From Sva-25 sp039714995 (lineage in GTDB: Bacteria > Pseudomonadota > Gammaproteobacteria > Chromatiales > Chromatiaceae): DNA of 12,855 bases. The notes below the pieces were generated by a model that saw only the letters and a program-made list of their open reading frames with translations, was not told the origin of the DNA and ran no database searches. Made by a program: the position numbers and the translations under genes. Below are positions 1 through 6,868 of this stretch, in pieces; the first letter of the stretch is position 1, and each line of letters opens with the position of its first letter. The stretch is taken from the NCBI GenBank assembly GCA_039714995.1, contig JBDLII010000053.1:1-12855 (forward strand), read 5' to 3'.

Positions 1-103
1 GTTTTTCAAGACTGCCGGGAACATCCTCGGCAATTATGGCGTAGTACATCACTATATTTTCCAATAATGTATCAGTAGTGATTGAGTTATGTTTCAATCA
101 TGG

Positions 104-156
104 CTCTCGCAAAGACGCCAAGCTCGCCAAGAAAACCCTTTGCGTCTTTGCGAGAG
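104..156. repeat. 15-bp perfect-stem hairpin repeat downstream of yciB
   Basis: The arms CTCTCGCAAAGACGC (104-118) and its exact reverse complement (142-156) enclose a 23-base loop. A weaker 7-bp inverted repeat (79-85 with 94-100) lies just to its left. The element resembles the dispersed 'tctcgcaaagacgc' intergenic palindromes seen in many proteobacterial genomes; that is recall, not a search. It sits 12 bases past the yciB stop, but no T-run follows on the yciB strand, so it is not a classical intrinsic terminator, though it could stabilise the 3' end of the mRNA. Bases 1-103 hold no gene I can support. Confidence 0.75.
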
Positions 157-168
157 GATAAGCTTTTT

Positions 169-744
169 TCACGCCTCGTCAGTCTGAGAACTGGTCTCAC
201 CGGGATTGACTGTTTCAGTATTCTGCAGGTGGCGGGCGATATAGAATCCCTGCGCCAGGGCAAACAGAAATGTCAGCCCCATCAACCCGTACAGCTTGAA
301 ATTGACCCACGCATCTTCGCTAAAGTTGAAGGCGACTGCAACATTTAATCCACCAAGAACGGCAAAAAAGAGAATCCATGCCACATTCAGGCTTTTCCAG
401 CTGCTCTCGGGAAGCTCGACATTGGCTTCCATCATGCGCTGCAGCAGGGTTTTGCCGCCGAAAAACGGGGCGACGAGAAAAGCGCCGGCAAACAGCCAGT
501 TGACGATGGTTGGCTTGATCTTGACAAAGGTGGGATCCTGCAGCAGCAAGGTCAAGCCCCCGAACAGCACCACCAGCCCCAGCGTCACCCAGTGCATGGT
601 GGGAATGGAGCCGTCTCTGCGCCACAGGTAGAACGCCTGCAGCAGCGAGGTGATGATCATCACCGCGGTGGCGATATAGATGCCATGGATCTTGTAGGCG
701 GCAAAAAAGAGCAGCACCGGAAAGAGTTCAAAAAGAAGTTTCAT
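169..744 (-). CDS. yciB: YciB / intracellular septation protein A family inner-membrane protein
   Basis: The 191-residue product belongs to the YciB (IspZ, septation protein A) family; the Escherichia coli protein is about 179 residues. YciB is a polytopic inner-membrane protein linked to cell-envelope synthesis and septation; its biochemical role is not settled. The N-terminus MKLLFELFPVLLFFAAYK and later pieces such as VVLFGGLTLLLQD (59-70), LNVAWILFF (119-127) and WVNFKLYGL (146-154) match the family pattern. Hydrophobic segments lie at about 3-19, 21-41, 51-69, 79-95, 120-139 and 148-171. The C-terminal tail from about 172 is polar. The ATG at 744 is chosen because it gives the conserved N-terminus; no Shine-Dalgarno sequence is visible before it. 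In E. coli yciB and yciV lie in the same chromosomal neighbourhood, which fits the PHP gene nearby. The family call is secure; the mechanism is not. Confidence 0.93.
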   Translation of the reverse strand: MKLLFELFPVLLFFAAYKIHGIYIATAVMIITSLLQAFYLWRRDGSIPTMHWVTLGLVVLFGGLTLLLQDPTFVKIKPTIVNWLFAGAFLVAPFFGGKTLLQRMMEANVELPESSWKSLNVAWILFFAVLGGLNVAVAFNFSEDAWVNFKLYGLMGLTFLFALAQGFYIARHLQNTETVNPGETSSQTDEA

Positions 745-791
745 GAGGAAAGTATTAAGTTTTAGGTTTTGGTTAGATCCTCAACCCATGG

Positions 792-818
792 GATGTGCAG
801 AGCGCAGCGAGGCGCATC
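792..818. repeat. Possible remnant of a dispersed palindrome
   Basis: GATGTGC (792-798) pairs with GCGCATC (812-818) apart from one G-T pair, around an AGAGCGCAGCGAG loop. The wording resembles 'gatgcgc...agcgcagcgaggcgcatc' intergenic repeats of Proteobacteria, but only a partial copy is present. It would lie in the 5' leader of yciB if the promoter at 868-876 is right. Confidence 0.35.
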
Positions 819-867
819 AATCCGTTGGGCACAATAGGCAAGGCACATTGCAAACGTTAAAGTGTGA

Positions 868-876
868 AATATAACA
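868..876 (-). promoter_or_regulatory. Candidate extended -10 promoter for yciB
   Basis: Read on the minus strand, this is TGTTATATT: the -10 hexamer TATATT (five of six consensus bases) preceded by the TGn extension. The hexamer at the -35 distance is poor, as is usual for extended -10 promoters. Transcription would start near 861 and give a leader of about 117 bases before the yciB ATG. This is inferred from sequence only. Confidence 0.38.
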
Positions 877-894
877 GAACTGTGCTAAGGAGGT

Positions 895-1011
895 TCTGAA
901 CAAATCGTCATTGCGAGGAGCGTAGCGACGAAGCAATCTCTAACCTATTGATTTTATAAGACGAGATTGCCACGCTGCGCTCGCAATGACGGGAAAAGCG
1001 ATTCGTTCAGA
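895..1011. repeat. Composite dispersed inverted repeat (CGTCATTGCGAG family)
   Basis: The left arm begins CGTCATTGCGAG (906-917) and ends GCAATCTC (933-940). The right arm runs from GAGATTGC (963-970) to CTCGCAATGACG (980-991). The ends pair perfectly (12 and 8 bp) while the middle is imperfect. This pattern is a familiar intergenic repeat of Proteobacteria (recall only). Outside it, TCTGAACAAATCG (895-907) faces CGATTCGTTCAGA (999-1011), a 12/13 inverted match that widens the structure. It fills most of the 273-base gap between yciB and the unknown gene; I see no coding sequence in that gap. Confidence 0.75.
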
Positions 1012-1017
1012 GATCGC

Positions 1018-1812
1018 CTAATGAAGCGTCGGCTTTGTTGAGTAGCGCTGGTACCAGGTCTCCACGATCTTGCGTACATGGGTTGGATAGCCGATGGCAT
1101 CCATTTGTTCCATGCCTTCGCGAAAAAACTGCGATGCATCCGCGGGCAGCATGGTGACGATATCCTTGTAGGCATCTTCTATCAATACCGGTTGATGCGA
1201 ACGGGTAGCGACAATGGCGCGGTTCAATAAGAGAATTCGCCATGGACGGTGAGGGTTGGAGCCTTCCATATCCTGGCGAATCGGTTCGCTGACGGCATAG
1301 ACGATTTCACTGATTTGCCGATACAGCTGTTCAAGTTCCGGGGGTTTGCGAACATCGTTGGCAATCCTTGCGATCGCATTGACCACGGGTTCAAGCGTGG
1401 AGATCTCGGCGCCCAGCCGTGCCGCCCAGACGGCAAAAGGGAAGCAGAGGTTTTCGATCTTCAACGACTCTTCTGCAAGGTGAGCCGCAGCGGCTTGCGA
1501 TGAGAGCTCGGCGAACAGTTGCAGGCCATAGTCGCAGCATTGATTGAGTTCTGCGCTATCGAAAGCTTTCTCTCTCTCCCCAGTATAAAACTGCAGAATA
1601 CCATGCAGTTGCTCGACTGCATTGATGATCATCCCGGGGTTGGTCCCGGCAACATCACTCTGCGACTCCTCCTCCCAGCGGCCTGCAACATGTGTGGCGA
1701 GTGTGAAAAACTCCTCCATCACCACACCGAGATCGGCGGGAACAGTCGATTGTGCGGGTGAATTCATGGCGTATTTGGTAGCATGAGCAGGTTCTGAACG
1801 ACTCGGCGACAT
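1018..1812 (-). CDS. Hypothetical protein, predicted alpha-helical, soluble
   Basis: I do not recognise this protein. From the ATG at 1812 it is 264 residues; a TTG three codons earlier (1821) and an ATG at 1767 (N-terminus MNSPAQS) are alternatives, and none has a strong ribosome-binding site. It has no signal peptide, no membrane segment and no obvious catalytic motif. The composition is rich in Ala, Glu, Leu and Ile with helix-like spacing, for example around LEQLYRQISEIVYAVSEPIR and FFREGMEQMDAIGYPTHVRK. It ends with TAG right beside the repeat at 895-1011. It diverges from the PHP gene at 1848, so with the 1812 start only 35 bases separate the two starts and their promoters would have to overlap the coding ends. 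Codon use looks like that of its neighbours. It is probably a real gene because the frame stays open for 800 bases, but the function is unknown. Confidence 0.7.
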   Translation of the reverse strand: MSPSRSEPAHATKYAMNSPAQSTVPADLGVVMEEFFTLATHVAGRWEEESQSDVAGTNPGMIINAVEQLHGILQFYTGEREKAFDSAELNQCCDYGLQLFAELSSQAAAAHLAEESLKIENLCFPFAVWAARLGAEISTLEPVVNAIARIANDVRKPPELEQLYRQISEIVYAVSEPIRQDMEGSNPHRPWRILLLNRAIVATRSHQPVLIEDAYKDIVTMLPADASQFFREGMEQMDAIGYPTHVRKIVETWYQRYSTKPTLH

Positions 1813-1847
1813 GACAATCAATCAGAGCATCCAATACAAAGGTTGAT

Positions 1848-2681
1848 ATGACTTACGATCTTCACACCCATTCTACAGCCTCTGACGGTACACTGACACC
1901 TGCGCAGCTAGTTCATCGCGCCTTTGCCGCAGGCGTCAGGGTGCTGGCGCTGACAGACCATGACTCGACCGGAGGGATTGCCGAGGCGCAGCAGGCAGCT
2001 GCAAAGTGTGGCCTGCAGCTGGTTCCAGGCGCAGAGATCTCGGTCACCTGGCAGGGCGCCACCATTCATATCGTCGCACTCGGCATCGATCCGCAGGCAG
2101 CGACACTGCAGCAGGGTCTTGCCAGGCTGGTGGAGTTTCGTCAGTGGCGCGCCCGGGAGATCGGTCGCAAACTTGACAAGGCGGGCATCGGCGGCGCCTA
2201 TGCGGCGGCGTACGCATTGTCGAATGGCGCCCTGATCAGCCGCACCCACTTTGCCCGCTATCTGCTGGAACAGGGCAGGGCAAAGGATATGCGGGATGTC
2301 TTCAGGCACTATCTCGTCAGGGGCAAGCCCGGGCATGTGCGGGGAGAATGGGCCGCCCTCGACGAGGCTGTCGGCTGGATACGCGGCGCCGGAGGAGATG
2401 CCGTCATCGCCCATCCAGCGCGTTATCGTCTGACACGCACCAAGTTGAGGCGACTGATCGGCGAATTCAGGGAGGCTGGCGGGAAGGCGCTTGAAGTCGT
2501 TTCCGGCAGCCACAGCAAGGATGAGTGCTTCACGATGGCGGCGCATGCAAGGGATTTCGAGCTGCTATCGTCAGCCGGATCCGATTTCCACGACCCCGAC
2601 AATCCCTGGACCGAGCTGGGCAGGTTGCAACCGTTGCCGCATGGCTGTGTGCCGGTGTGGCGTGACTGGGAGTTGCCGTAA
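1848..2681 (+). CDS. rnm: PHP-domain phosphoesterase, YciV / RNase AM type
   Basis: This 277-residue protein has the full PHP (polymerase and histidinol phosphatase) metal-binding set: DLHTHS (4-9), SDG (12-14), TDHDS (36-40), GAEIS (61-65), IH (73-74), RTHFARYL (132-139), IAHPAR (187-192) and GSDFH (244-248). The His, Asp and Glu residues should hold a tri-metal centre. Family members include E. coli YciV/TrpH, now RNase AM, which trims rRNA 5' ends and degrades short oligonucleotides 5' to 3', and 3',5'-nucleotide bisphosphatases. The length and the RTHFARYL and SGSH motifs fit this subgroup rather than histidinol phosphatase. AAAGG at 1838-1842, five bases before the ATG, supports the start. 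It stands alone on its strand, and a REP doublet follows the stop. Which substrate dominates in this organism cannot be read from the sequence. Confidence 0.88.
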   Translation: MTYDLHTHSTASDGTLTPAQLVHRAFAAGVRVLALTDHDSTGGIAEAQQAAAKCGLQLVPGAEISVTWQGATIHIVALGIDPQAATLQQGLARLVEFRQWRAREIGRKLDKAGIGGAYAAAYALSNGALISRTHFARYLLEQGRAKDMRDVFRHYLVRGKPGHVRGEWAALDEAVGWIRGAGGDAVIAHPARYRLTRTKLRRLIGEFREAGGKALEVVSGSHSKDECFTMAAHARDFELLSSAGSDFHDPDNPWTELGRLQPLPHGCVPVWRDWELP

Positions 2682-2696
2682 TATGCTTCTTCAATT

Positions 2697-2762
2697 CGCG
2701 GTCAGAGGACCGCTCCTACATGCTGTTGCAGTATTGGGTGTAGGAGCGGTCTTGTGACCGCG
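2697..2762. repeat. REP doublet (REPIN) between convergent genes
   Basis: Two inverted REP units lie at 2697-2720 and 2739-2762, matching at 22 of 24 positions. Each unit is itself a perfect small hairpin, GCGGTC-N4-GACCGC, followed or preceded by the head TGTAGGA (reverse complement TCCTACA). The GTAG head beside a GC-rich palindrome is typical of REP sequences mobilised by RAYT transposases (known family behaviour). The 18-base spacer is unrelated sequence. It lies between the ends of the PHP gene and fabI and may block read-through between these convergent genes, although there is no T-run. Confidence 0.85.
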
Positions 2763-2776
2763 ATACCGATCAAAAG

Positions 2777-3553
2777 TTATGCCATACCGAGGATATGGTA
2801 GCCGGAGTCGACGTAGAGCACGTCGCCGGTGATGCCGGAGGCGAGATCGGAGCAGAGAAAGGCCGCCGCGTTGCCGACTTCATCGATGGTGACGTTGCGG
2901 CGCAGCGGCGTCTTGCCCTCGGCTTCCGCGAGCATGCCCTTGAAGCCGCTGATGCCAGCCGAGGCCAGGGTGCGGATGGGACCGGCGGAGACGGCGTTGA
3001 CCCTGGTACCTTCAGGGCCGAGTGAATCCGCCAGGTAGCGGACATTGGCTTCAAGGCTGGCCTTGGCGACGCCCATGACGTTGTAGTTGGGAACGGTGCG
3101 CACGGCGCCGAGGTAGCTCATGGTCAGCAGTGAGCCATTGCGTCCCTGCATCATGCTGCGCCCGGCCTTGGCAAGGGCCGCAAAGCTGTAGGCGCTGATG
3201 TCGTGGGCGATGGCGAAACCTTCACGGGTCACCGCATCGGCATAGCTGCCTTCGAGTTGATCCCTCGGAGCAAAGCCGACGGAGTGGATGATGCAGTCCA
3301 GGCCGTCCCAGCTCTTTCCCAGGTCGGAGAAGATGGCGTCGATCTCGGCATCCGAACTGACATCCAGCGGGAACACCAGGCTGGAGCCGAGCTCCTCGGC
3401 CACTCCCTCGACGCGTCCCTTCAGCTTGTCGCCCTGATAGCTGAATGCGAGTTCCGCGCCTTCACGATGCATCGCTTTGGCAACGCCGTAGGCGATCGAT
3501 TTTTTACTGGCCACACCGACGATCAATACCCGCTTGTCCTGAAGAAATCCCAT
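2777..3553 (-). CDS. fabI: Enoyl-[acyl-carrier-protein] reductase (NADH), FabI
   Basis: FabI reduces trans-2-enoyl-ACP to acyl-ACP with NADH, the last step of each fatty-acid elongation round in the cytoplasm, and is a homotetramer. The 258-residue product closely follows E. coli FabI (262 residues). It starts MGFLQDKRVLIVGVASKKSI, where the GVAS/SIA pattern forms the atypical NAD-binding loop of this short-chain dehydrogenase branch. SVGFAP is at 91-96, the Tyr-X6-Lys pair is Y157 and K164 within NYNVMGVAKASLEAN, and Y147 (MSYLG) is also present. G93, whose change gives triclosan resistance in E. coli, is kept, so the enzyme should be of the sensitive type. The ATG at 3553 is chosen because it gives the conserved N-terminus; an AGG lies about ten bases upstream. 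The frame stays open beyond it through the repeat at 3655-3730, but that extension is not FabI-like. It diverges from the importer operon. Confidence 0.96.
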   Translation of the reverse strand: MGFLQDKRVLIVGVASKKSIAYGVAKAMHREGAELAFSYQGDKLKGRVEGVAEELGSSLVFPLDVSSDAEIDAIFSDLGKSWDGLDCIIHSVGFAPRDQLEGSYADAVTREGFAIAHDISAYSFAALAKAGRSMMQGRNGSLLTMSYLGAVRTVPNYNVMGVAKASLEANVRYLADSLGPEGTRVNAVSAGPIRTLASAGISGFKGMLAEAEGKTPLRRNVTIDEVGNAAAFLCSDLASGITGDVLYVDSGYHILGMA

Positions 3554-3654
3554 AATGATTAAACCTGTTGTAATGGATGTCAGATTGCCGTTAAAGTTAC
3601 CCGAATTTATGCAGGAAGAAAAGAACTTCTCACCCGTGGACTTTGATGAAACTT

Positions 3655-3730
3655 CGTCATTCCGGCGCAGGCCGGAATCCAGCGTACCAGTGAAGCCTAT
3701 GGATGATCCCGGCCTGCGCCGGGATAACGG
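3655..3730. repeat. Palindromic repeat doublet overlapping the binding-protein gene start
   Basis: Two hairpins, ATTCCGGC-GCAG-GCCGGAAT (3659-3678) and ATCCCGGC-CTGC-GCCGGGAT (3706-3725), each have an 8-bp perfect stem. They are also inverted copies of each other (18 of 20 matches). The flanks CGTC on the left and AACGG on the right fit the widespread 'gtcattcc...ggaatccag' proteobacterial repeat, whose translations read RRRPESS and DPGLRRD. It lies in the fabI/importer divergent region, and its right half must be translated with any standard start of the downstream gene. Confidence 0.85.
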
Positions 3731-5897
3731 AAATTGTGGGGCAGCCTGTTTATACCTCCCTCTTCTTGCAATCCTGCTGCTGCTCGGCGGTTGCGAGGAT
3801 GCCTGGAACAATCCCTATCCGGCAAAGGACGACAACGCCAACATCTACTACAGCTCCTTTGCCGAACGCCCCAAGCATCTCGATCCGGCGCGCTCCTACA
3901 CCTCCAGCGAGTGGGCCTTCATTTCCCAGATCTACGAGCCGCCCTATCAATACCATTTTCTGCGGCGTCCCTACGAGGTGGTGCCGCTGACAGCAGCCGC
4001 GATGCCGCAGATCAGGCGCCTGGGCCCTGATGGCGCTGAATTGATGGATGATGATGAGGCCCCGGCCTTCACGGAGTACGTCATCCAAATCCAGCCGGGC
4101 ATCCATTACCAGCCGCATCCCGCCTTTGCCACGGATGCTCAGGGAAAACCGCTCTACACGAAAGATTGGCAGGGGCTGCAGCAGGTGCATCAGCTCTCCG
4201 ATTTCGACAGTACCGGCACGCGGGAGCTGACCGCTGATGACTACGTCTACCAGATCAAGCGGCTGGGCTTCGCGCCGCTGCATTCTCCGATCGCCAGCCT
4301 GATGAAGGATTATATCGTCGGCCTGAAAGAGTTCGCCTCGCAGCTTGACCAGGCGTACGCCAAGCTGCAGCAGCAAAGCGGTGAGGAGCAGCCATGGATG
4401 GATCTGCGCCAGTTCGATCTCGAAGGCGTCGAGGTGGTCGACAGGTACAGCTACCGGATTCGCCTCAAGGGGGAGTACCCGCAGTTTATCTACTGGCTGT
4501 CGATGAACTTTTTTTCCCCCATGCCGTGGGAGGCCGAGCGCTTCTACCACCTGCCGGGGCTGAGAGAGCGCAATATCACGCTGCACTGGTACCCGGTCGG
4601 CACCGGCCCCTACTATCTCGCCGAGAACAATCCCAACCTGCGCATGGTGCTGGAGAAAAACCCCAACTTTCGCGGCGAACGCTATCCGCTCAGCGGCGAA
4701 GCGACCGATGCCGCAGACGGCTATCTGGCGGATTCCGGCAGGGATATGCCCTTTATCGACAGGGCCATCTACAGTCTCGACAAGGAGTCGATCCCGCGCT
4801 GGAACAAGTTCCTGCAGGGCTACTATGATGTCTCCGGTATCGGCTCGGACAGCTTCGACCAGGCTGTGCAGTTCGGCACCGGCGGCGAGGCGGAGCTGAC
4901 CGACGCGATGCAGGAGAAAGGGATCGAGCTGCTGACCTCGGTGTCGACCAGCATCTACTACTTCGGCTTCAACATGCTCGATGACCTGGTCGGCGGCGAT
5001 TCAGAGCGCGCCCGCCTGCTGCGCCAGGCGATCTCCATCGCGCTGGACTACGAGGAGTTCATCTCCATCTTCCGCAATGGCCGCGGCAAGGTGGCCCATG
5101 GCCCGCTGCCGCCTGGCATTTTTGGCTACCGGGAGGGCGTCGATGGCATCAACCCCTTGGTCTACCGTGTCGACAAAGGCGCGCCGGTGCGCCGCTCCAT
5201 CGAGGAGGCAAGGGCGCTGCTGGAGAGGGCCGGCTACCCCAACGGCCGCGACCCGGAAACCGGCAAGCCGATGATCCTCAATTTCGATACCGCCGCGACA
5301 GGGCCGGACAGCAAGGCGTTGCTGAGCTGGTACCGCAAGCAGTTCCAGAAACTCGGCATCGAGCTGATATTCCGCACCAGCGACTACAACCGTTTCCAGG
5401 AGAAGATGCTGAAGGGTACCGCGCAGCTGTTCTCCTGGGGATGGAATGCCGACTATCCGGATCCCGAGAATTTTCTCTTCATGCTCTATGGCCCGCATTC
5501 GCGCGTCAAGCACCATGGTGAGAATACCGCCAACTACAGCAACCCGGAGTTCGACCGTCTCTTCGACCGGATGAAGTTTTTGCCCAATGGCGAAAAACGC
5601 CAGCAGATCATCGATCAGATGATCGCCATCGTCCGCCACGACGCCCCCTGGGTGTGGGGCTTCTACCCGGTCGACTTTGTACTGCATCACCAGTGGTACC
5701 GCAACGCCAAGCCCAACCTGATGGCCAACAACACGCTGAAGTACAAGGGCATCGATACCGAAGCCAGGGCTGACCTGCGCCAGGTATGGAACAAGCCGGT
5801 CGTCTGGCCTGTGGTGCTCGTTATCATCCTGCTGCTGCTGTCACTGCTGCCGGCGATCTACCTCTATCGCCGCCATGAACGGAGTACGGCGCGATGA
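3699..5897 (+). CDS. ABC importer substrate-binding lipoprotein, family 5 (peptide type), with C-terminal membrane helix
   Basis: This 732-residue protein would bind the ligand outside the inner membrane and deliver it to the permeases that follow. A hydrophobic stretch (about 18-29) ends in LGGC with C32 as the lipidation site. The SBP_bac_5 fold is suggested by AERPKHLDPARSYTSSEW early on, PVGTGPYYLAENNP near the middle, RQAISIALDYEEF, and WGWNADYPDPENFLFMLYG at about 580-598, a typical DppA/OppA-like segment. Unusually, a 21-residue hydrophobic helix (703-723) followed by RRHER ends the protein. At 732 residues it is longer than usual family members (500-600). The start is uncertain: GTG 3690, GTG 3636, ATG 3609, ATG 3573 and ATG 3555 are also in frame, none with a clear ribosome-binding site. 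ATG 3699 is the last possible start before the lipobox. The predicted n-region is net negative, which is odd. It overlaps the next gene by four bases (ATGA). The ligand is probably peptides, by family. Confidence 0.85.
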   Translation: MDDPGLRRDNGNCGAACLYLPLLAILLLLGGCEDAWNNPYPAKDDNANIYYSSFAERPKHLDPARSYTSSEWAFISQIYEPPYQYHFLRRPYEVVPLTAAAMPQIRRLGPDGAELMDDDEAPAFTEYVIQIQPGIHYQPHPAFATDAQGKPLYTKDWQGLQQVHQLSDFDSTGTRELTADDYVYQIKRLGFAPLHSPIASLMKDYIVGLKEFASQLDQAYAKLQQQSGEEQPWMDLRQFDLEGVEVVDRYSYRIRLKGEYPQFIYWLSMNFFSPMPWEAERFYHLPGLRERNITLHWYPVGTGPYYLAENNPNLRMVLEKNPNFRGERYPLSGEATDAADGYLADSGRDMPFIDRAIYSLDKESIPRWNKFLQGYYDVSGIGSDSFDQAVQFGTGGEAELTDAMQEKGIELLTSVSTSIYYFGFNMLDDLVGGDSERARLLRQAISIALDYEEFISIFRNGRGKVAHGPLPPGIFGYREGVDGINPLVYRVDKGAPVRRSIEEARALLERAGYPNGRDPETGKPMILNFDTAATGPDSKALLSWYRKQFQKLGIELIFRTSDYNRFQEKMLKGTAQLFSWGWNADYPDPENFLFMLYGPHSRVKHHGENTANYSNPEFDRLFDRMKFLPNGEKRQQIIDQMIAIVRHDAPWVWGFYPVDFVLHHQWYRNAKPNLMANNTLKYKGIDTEARADLRQVWNKPVVWPVVLVIILLLLSLLPAIYLYRRHERSTAR

Positions 5898-6868
5898 TGG
5901 CTTACATCATCAGGCGACTGCTGTATGCCATCCCCATTCTGATCGGCGTCAACCTGATCACCTTCGTGCTTTTTTTCACGGTCAACACGCCGGATGACAT
6001 GGCGCGCATGCACCTGGGTATGAAGCGCGTCACGCCCGAGGCGATCGAGCAGTGGAAACAGGAGCGCAACTACGACAAGCCGCTGGTCTACAACAGTTCG
6101 GCCGAGGGGATGGCGAAGCTGGGCGATACCATCTTTGCCGAGAAGTCGCTGGCCCTGTTCGCCTTTCGCTTCGGCTCCAGCGACAACGGCCGCGACATCG
6201 GCCACGACATCCGCCAGCGCATGTGGCCCAGCCTGGCGATCGCCGTACCGGTGCTGATGCTGGGTTTGCTGCTCTATATCACGCTGGCGCTGCTGCTGGT
6301 CTTCTTCAGGTCGACCTATGTCGATACCTGGGGTGTCGTGCTGGCGGTCGTCATGATGTCGATCTCGTCGATGTTCTATATCATCGGCGGGCAGTTTCTG
6401 ATCGGCAAGTTTCTGCAGCTTGTTCCGATCTCCGGCTTCGATACCGAGGATGCCTGGAAATTCCTGGTGCTGCCGGTCATCGTCGGCGTGGTGGGCGGCA
6501 TCGGCGGCACCACGCGTTTCTACCGCACGCTGTTTCTCGAGGAGATCCACCGCGACTACGTGCGCAGCGCGCGCGCCAAGGGGGTATCCGAGATGCGGGT
6601 CATGTTTGTCCATGTGTTGAAAAATGCGATGATCCCCATCCTCACCGGCGTGGTCGCCGCACTGCCGCTGCTGTTCATGGGCAGCCTGGTGAGCGAATCA
6701 TTTTTCGGCATCCCGGGTCTCGGCAGCTACACCATCGACGCGATCAACAGCCAGGATTTCGCCATCGTGCGCTCGATGGTGTTTCTCGGCTCGGTGCTCT
6801 ACATCATCGGCCTGATCCTGACGGATATCTCCTATACGCTGGTCGATCCGCGCGTGAGGCTGCAGTGA
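5894..6868 (+). CDS. ABC importer permease, OppB/DppB/YejB type
   Basis: The 324-residue inner-membrane protein forms half of the translocation channel of the importer. The N-terminus MMAYIIRRLLYAIPILIGVNLITFVLFF is the usual OppB start, a first membrane helix with positive residues before it. Further helices lie near 115-138, 147-168, 190-206, 247-266 and 295-313. The cytoplasmic loop that contacts the ATPase (EAA motif) is at about 214-248, with DYVRSARAKGVSEMRVMFVH at its core, and FFGIPGLGSYTIDAI (270-284) is a conserved OppB segment. The ending LVDPRVRLQ is also typical. Its length matches the family. The ATG overlaps the stop of the binding-protein gene (ATGA), and its own stop overlaps the start of the next permease by one base (TGATG), so translation is probably coupled. 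Confidence 0.93.
   Translation: MMAYIIRRLLYAIPILIGVNLITFVLFFTVNTPDDMARMHLGMKRVTPEAIEQWKQERNYDKPLVYNSSAEGMAKLGDTIFAEKSLALFAFRFGSSDNGRDIGHDIRQRMWPSLAIAVPVLMLGLLLYITLALLLVFFRSTYVDTWGVVLAVVMMSISSMFYIIGGQFLIGKFLQLVPISGFDTEDAWKFLVLPVIVGVVGGIGGTTRFYRTLFLEEIHRDYVRSARAKGVSEMRVMFVHVLKNAMIPILTGVVAALPLLFMGSLVSESFFGIPGLGSYTIDAINSQDFAIVRSMVFLGSVLYIIGLILTDISYTLVDPRVRLQ

Noticed and set aside
886..893. Perfect Shine-Dalgarno-like TAAGGAGG on the plus strand
   Set aside because: No start codon with an open frame of useful length follows it; the dispersed repeat begins a few bases later. On the other strand it falls upstream of the predicted yciB promoter. Chance is the simplest explanation.
3554..3811. N-terminal extension of fabI (frame open to 3811)
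   Set aside because: The extension reads through the palindromic repeat and the opposite gene, and FabI proteins start at MGFL as encoded at 3553.
3750..4586. Long open frame on the minus strand inside the binding-protein gene
   Set aside because: It is antisense to a gene with strong family matches, has no recognisable motif, and is expected from GC-rich codon use. The same applies to 5001-5690, 5864-6613, 8319-9254 and 9288-10076.
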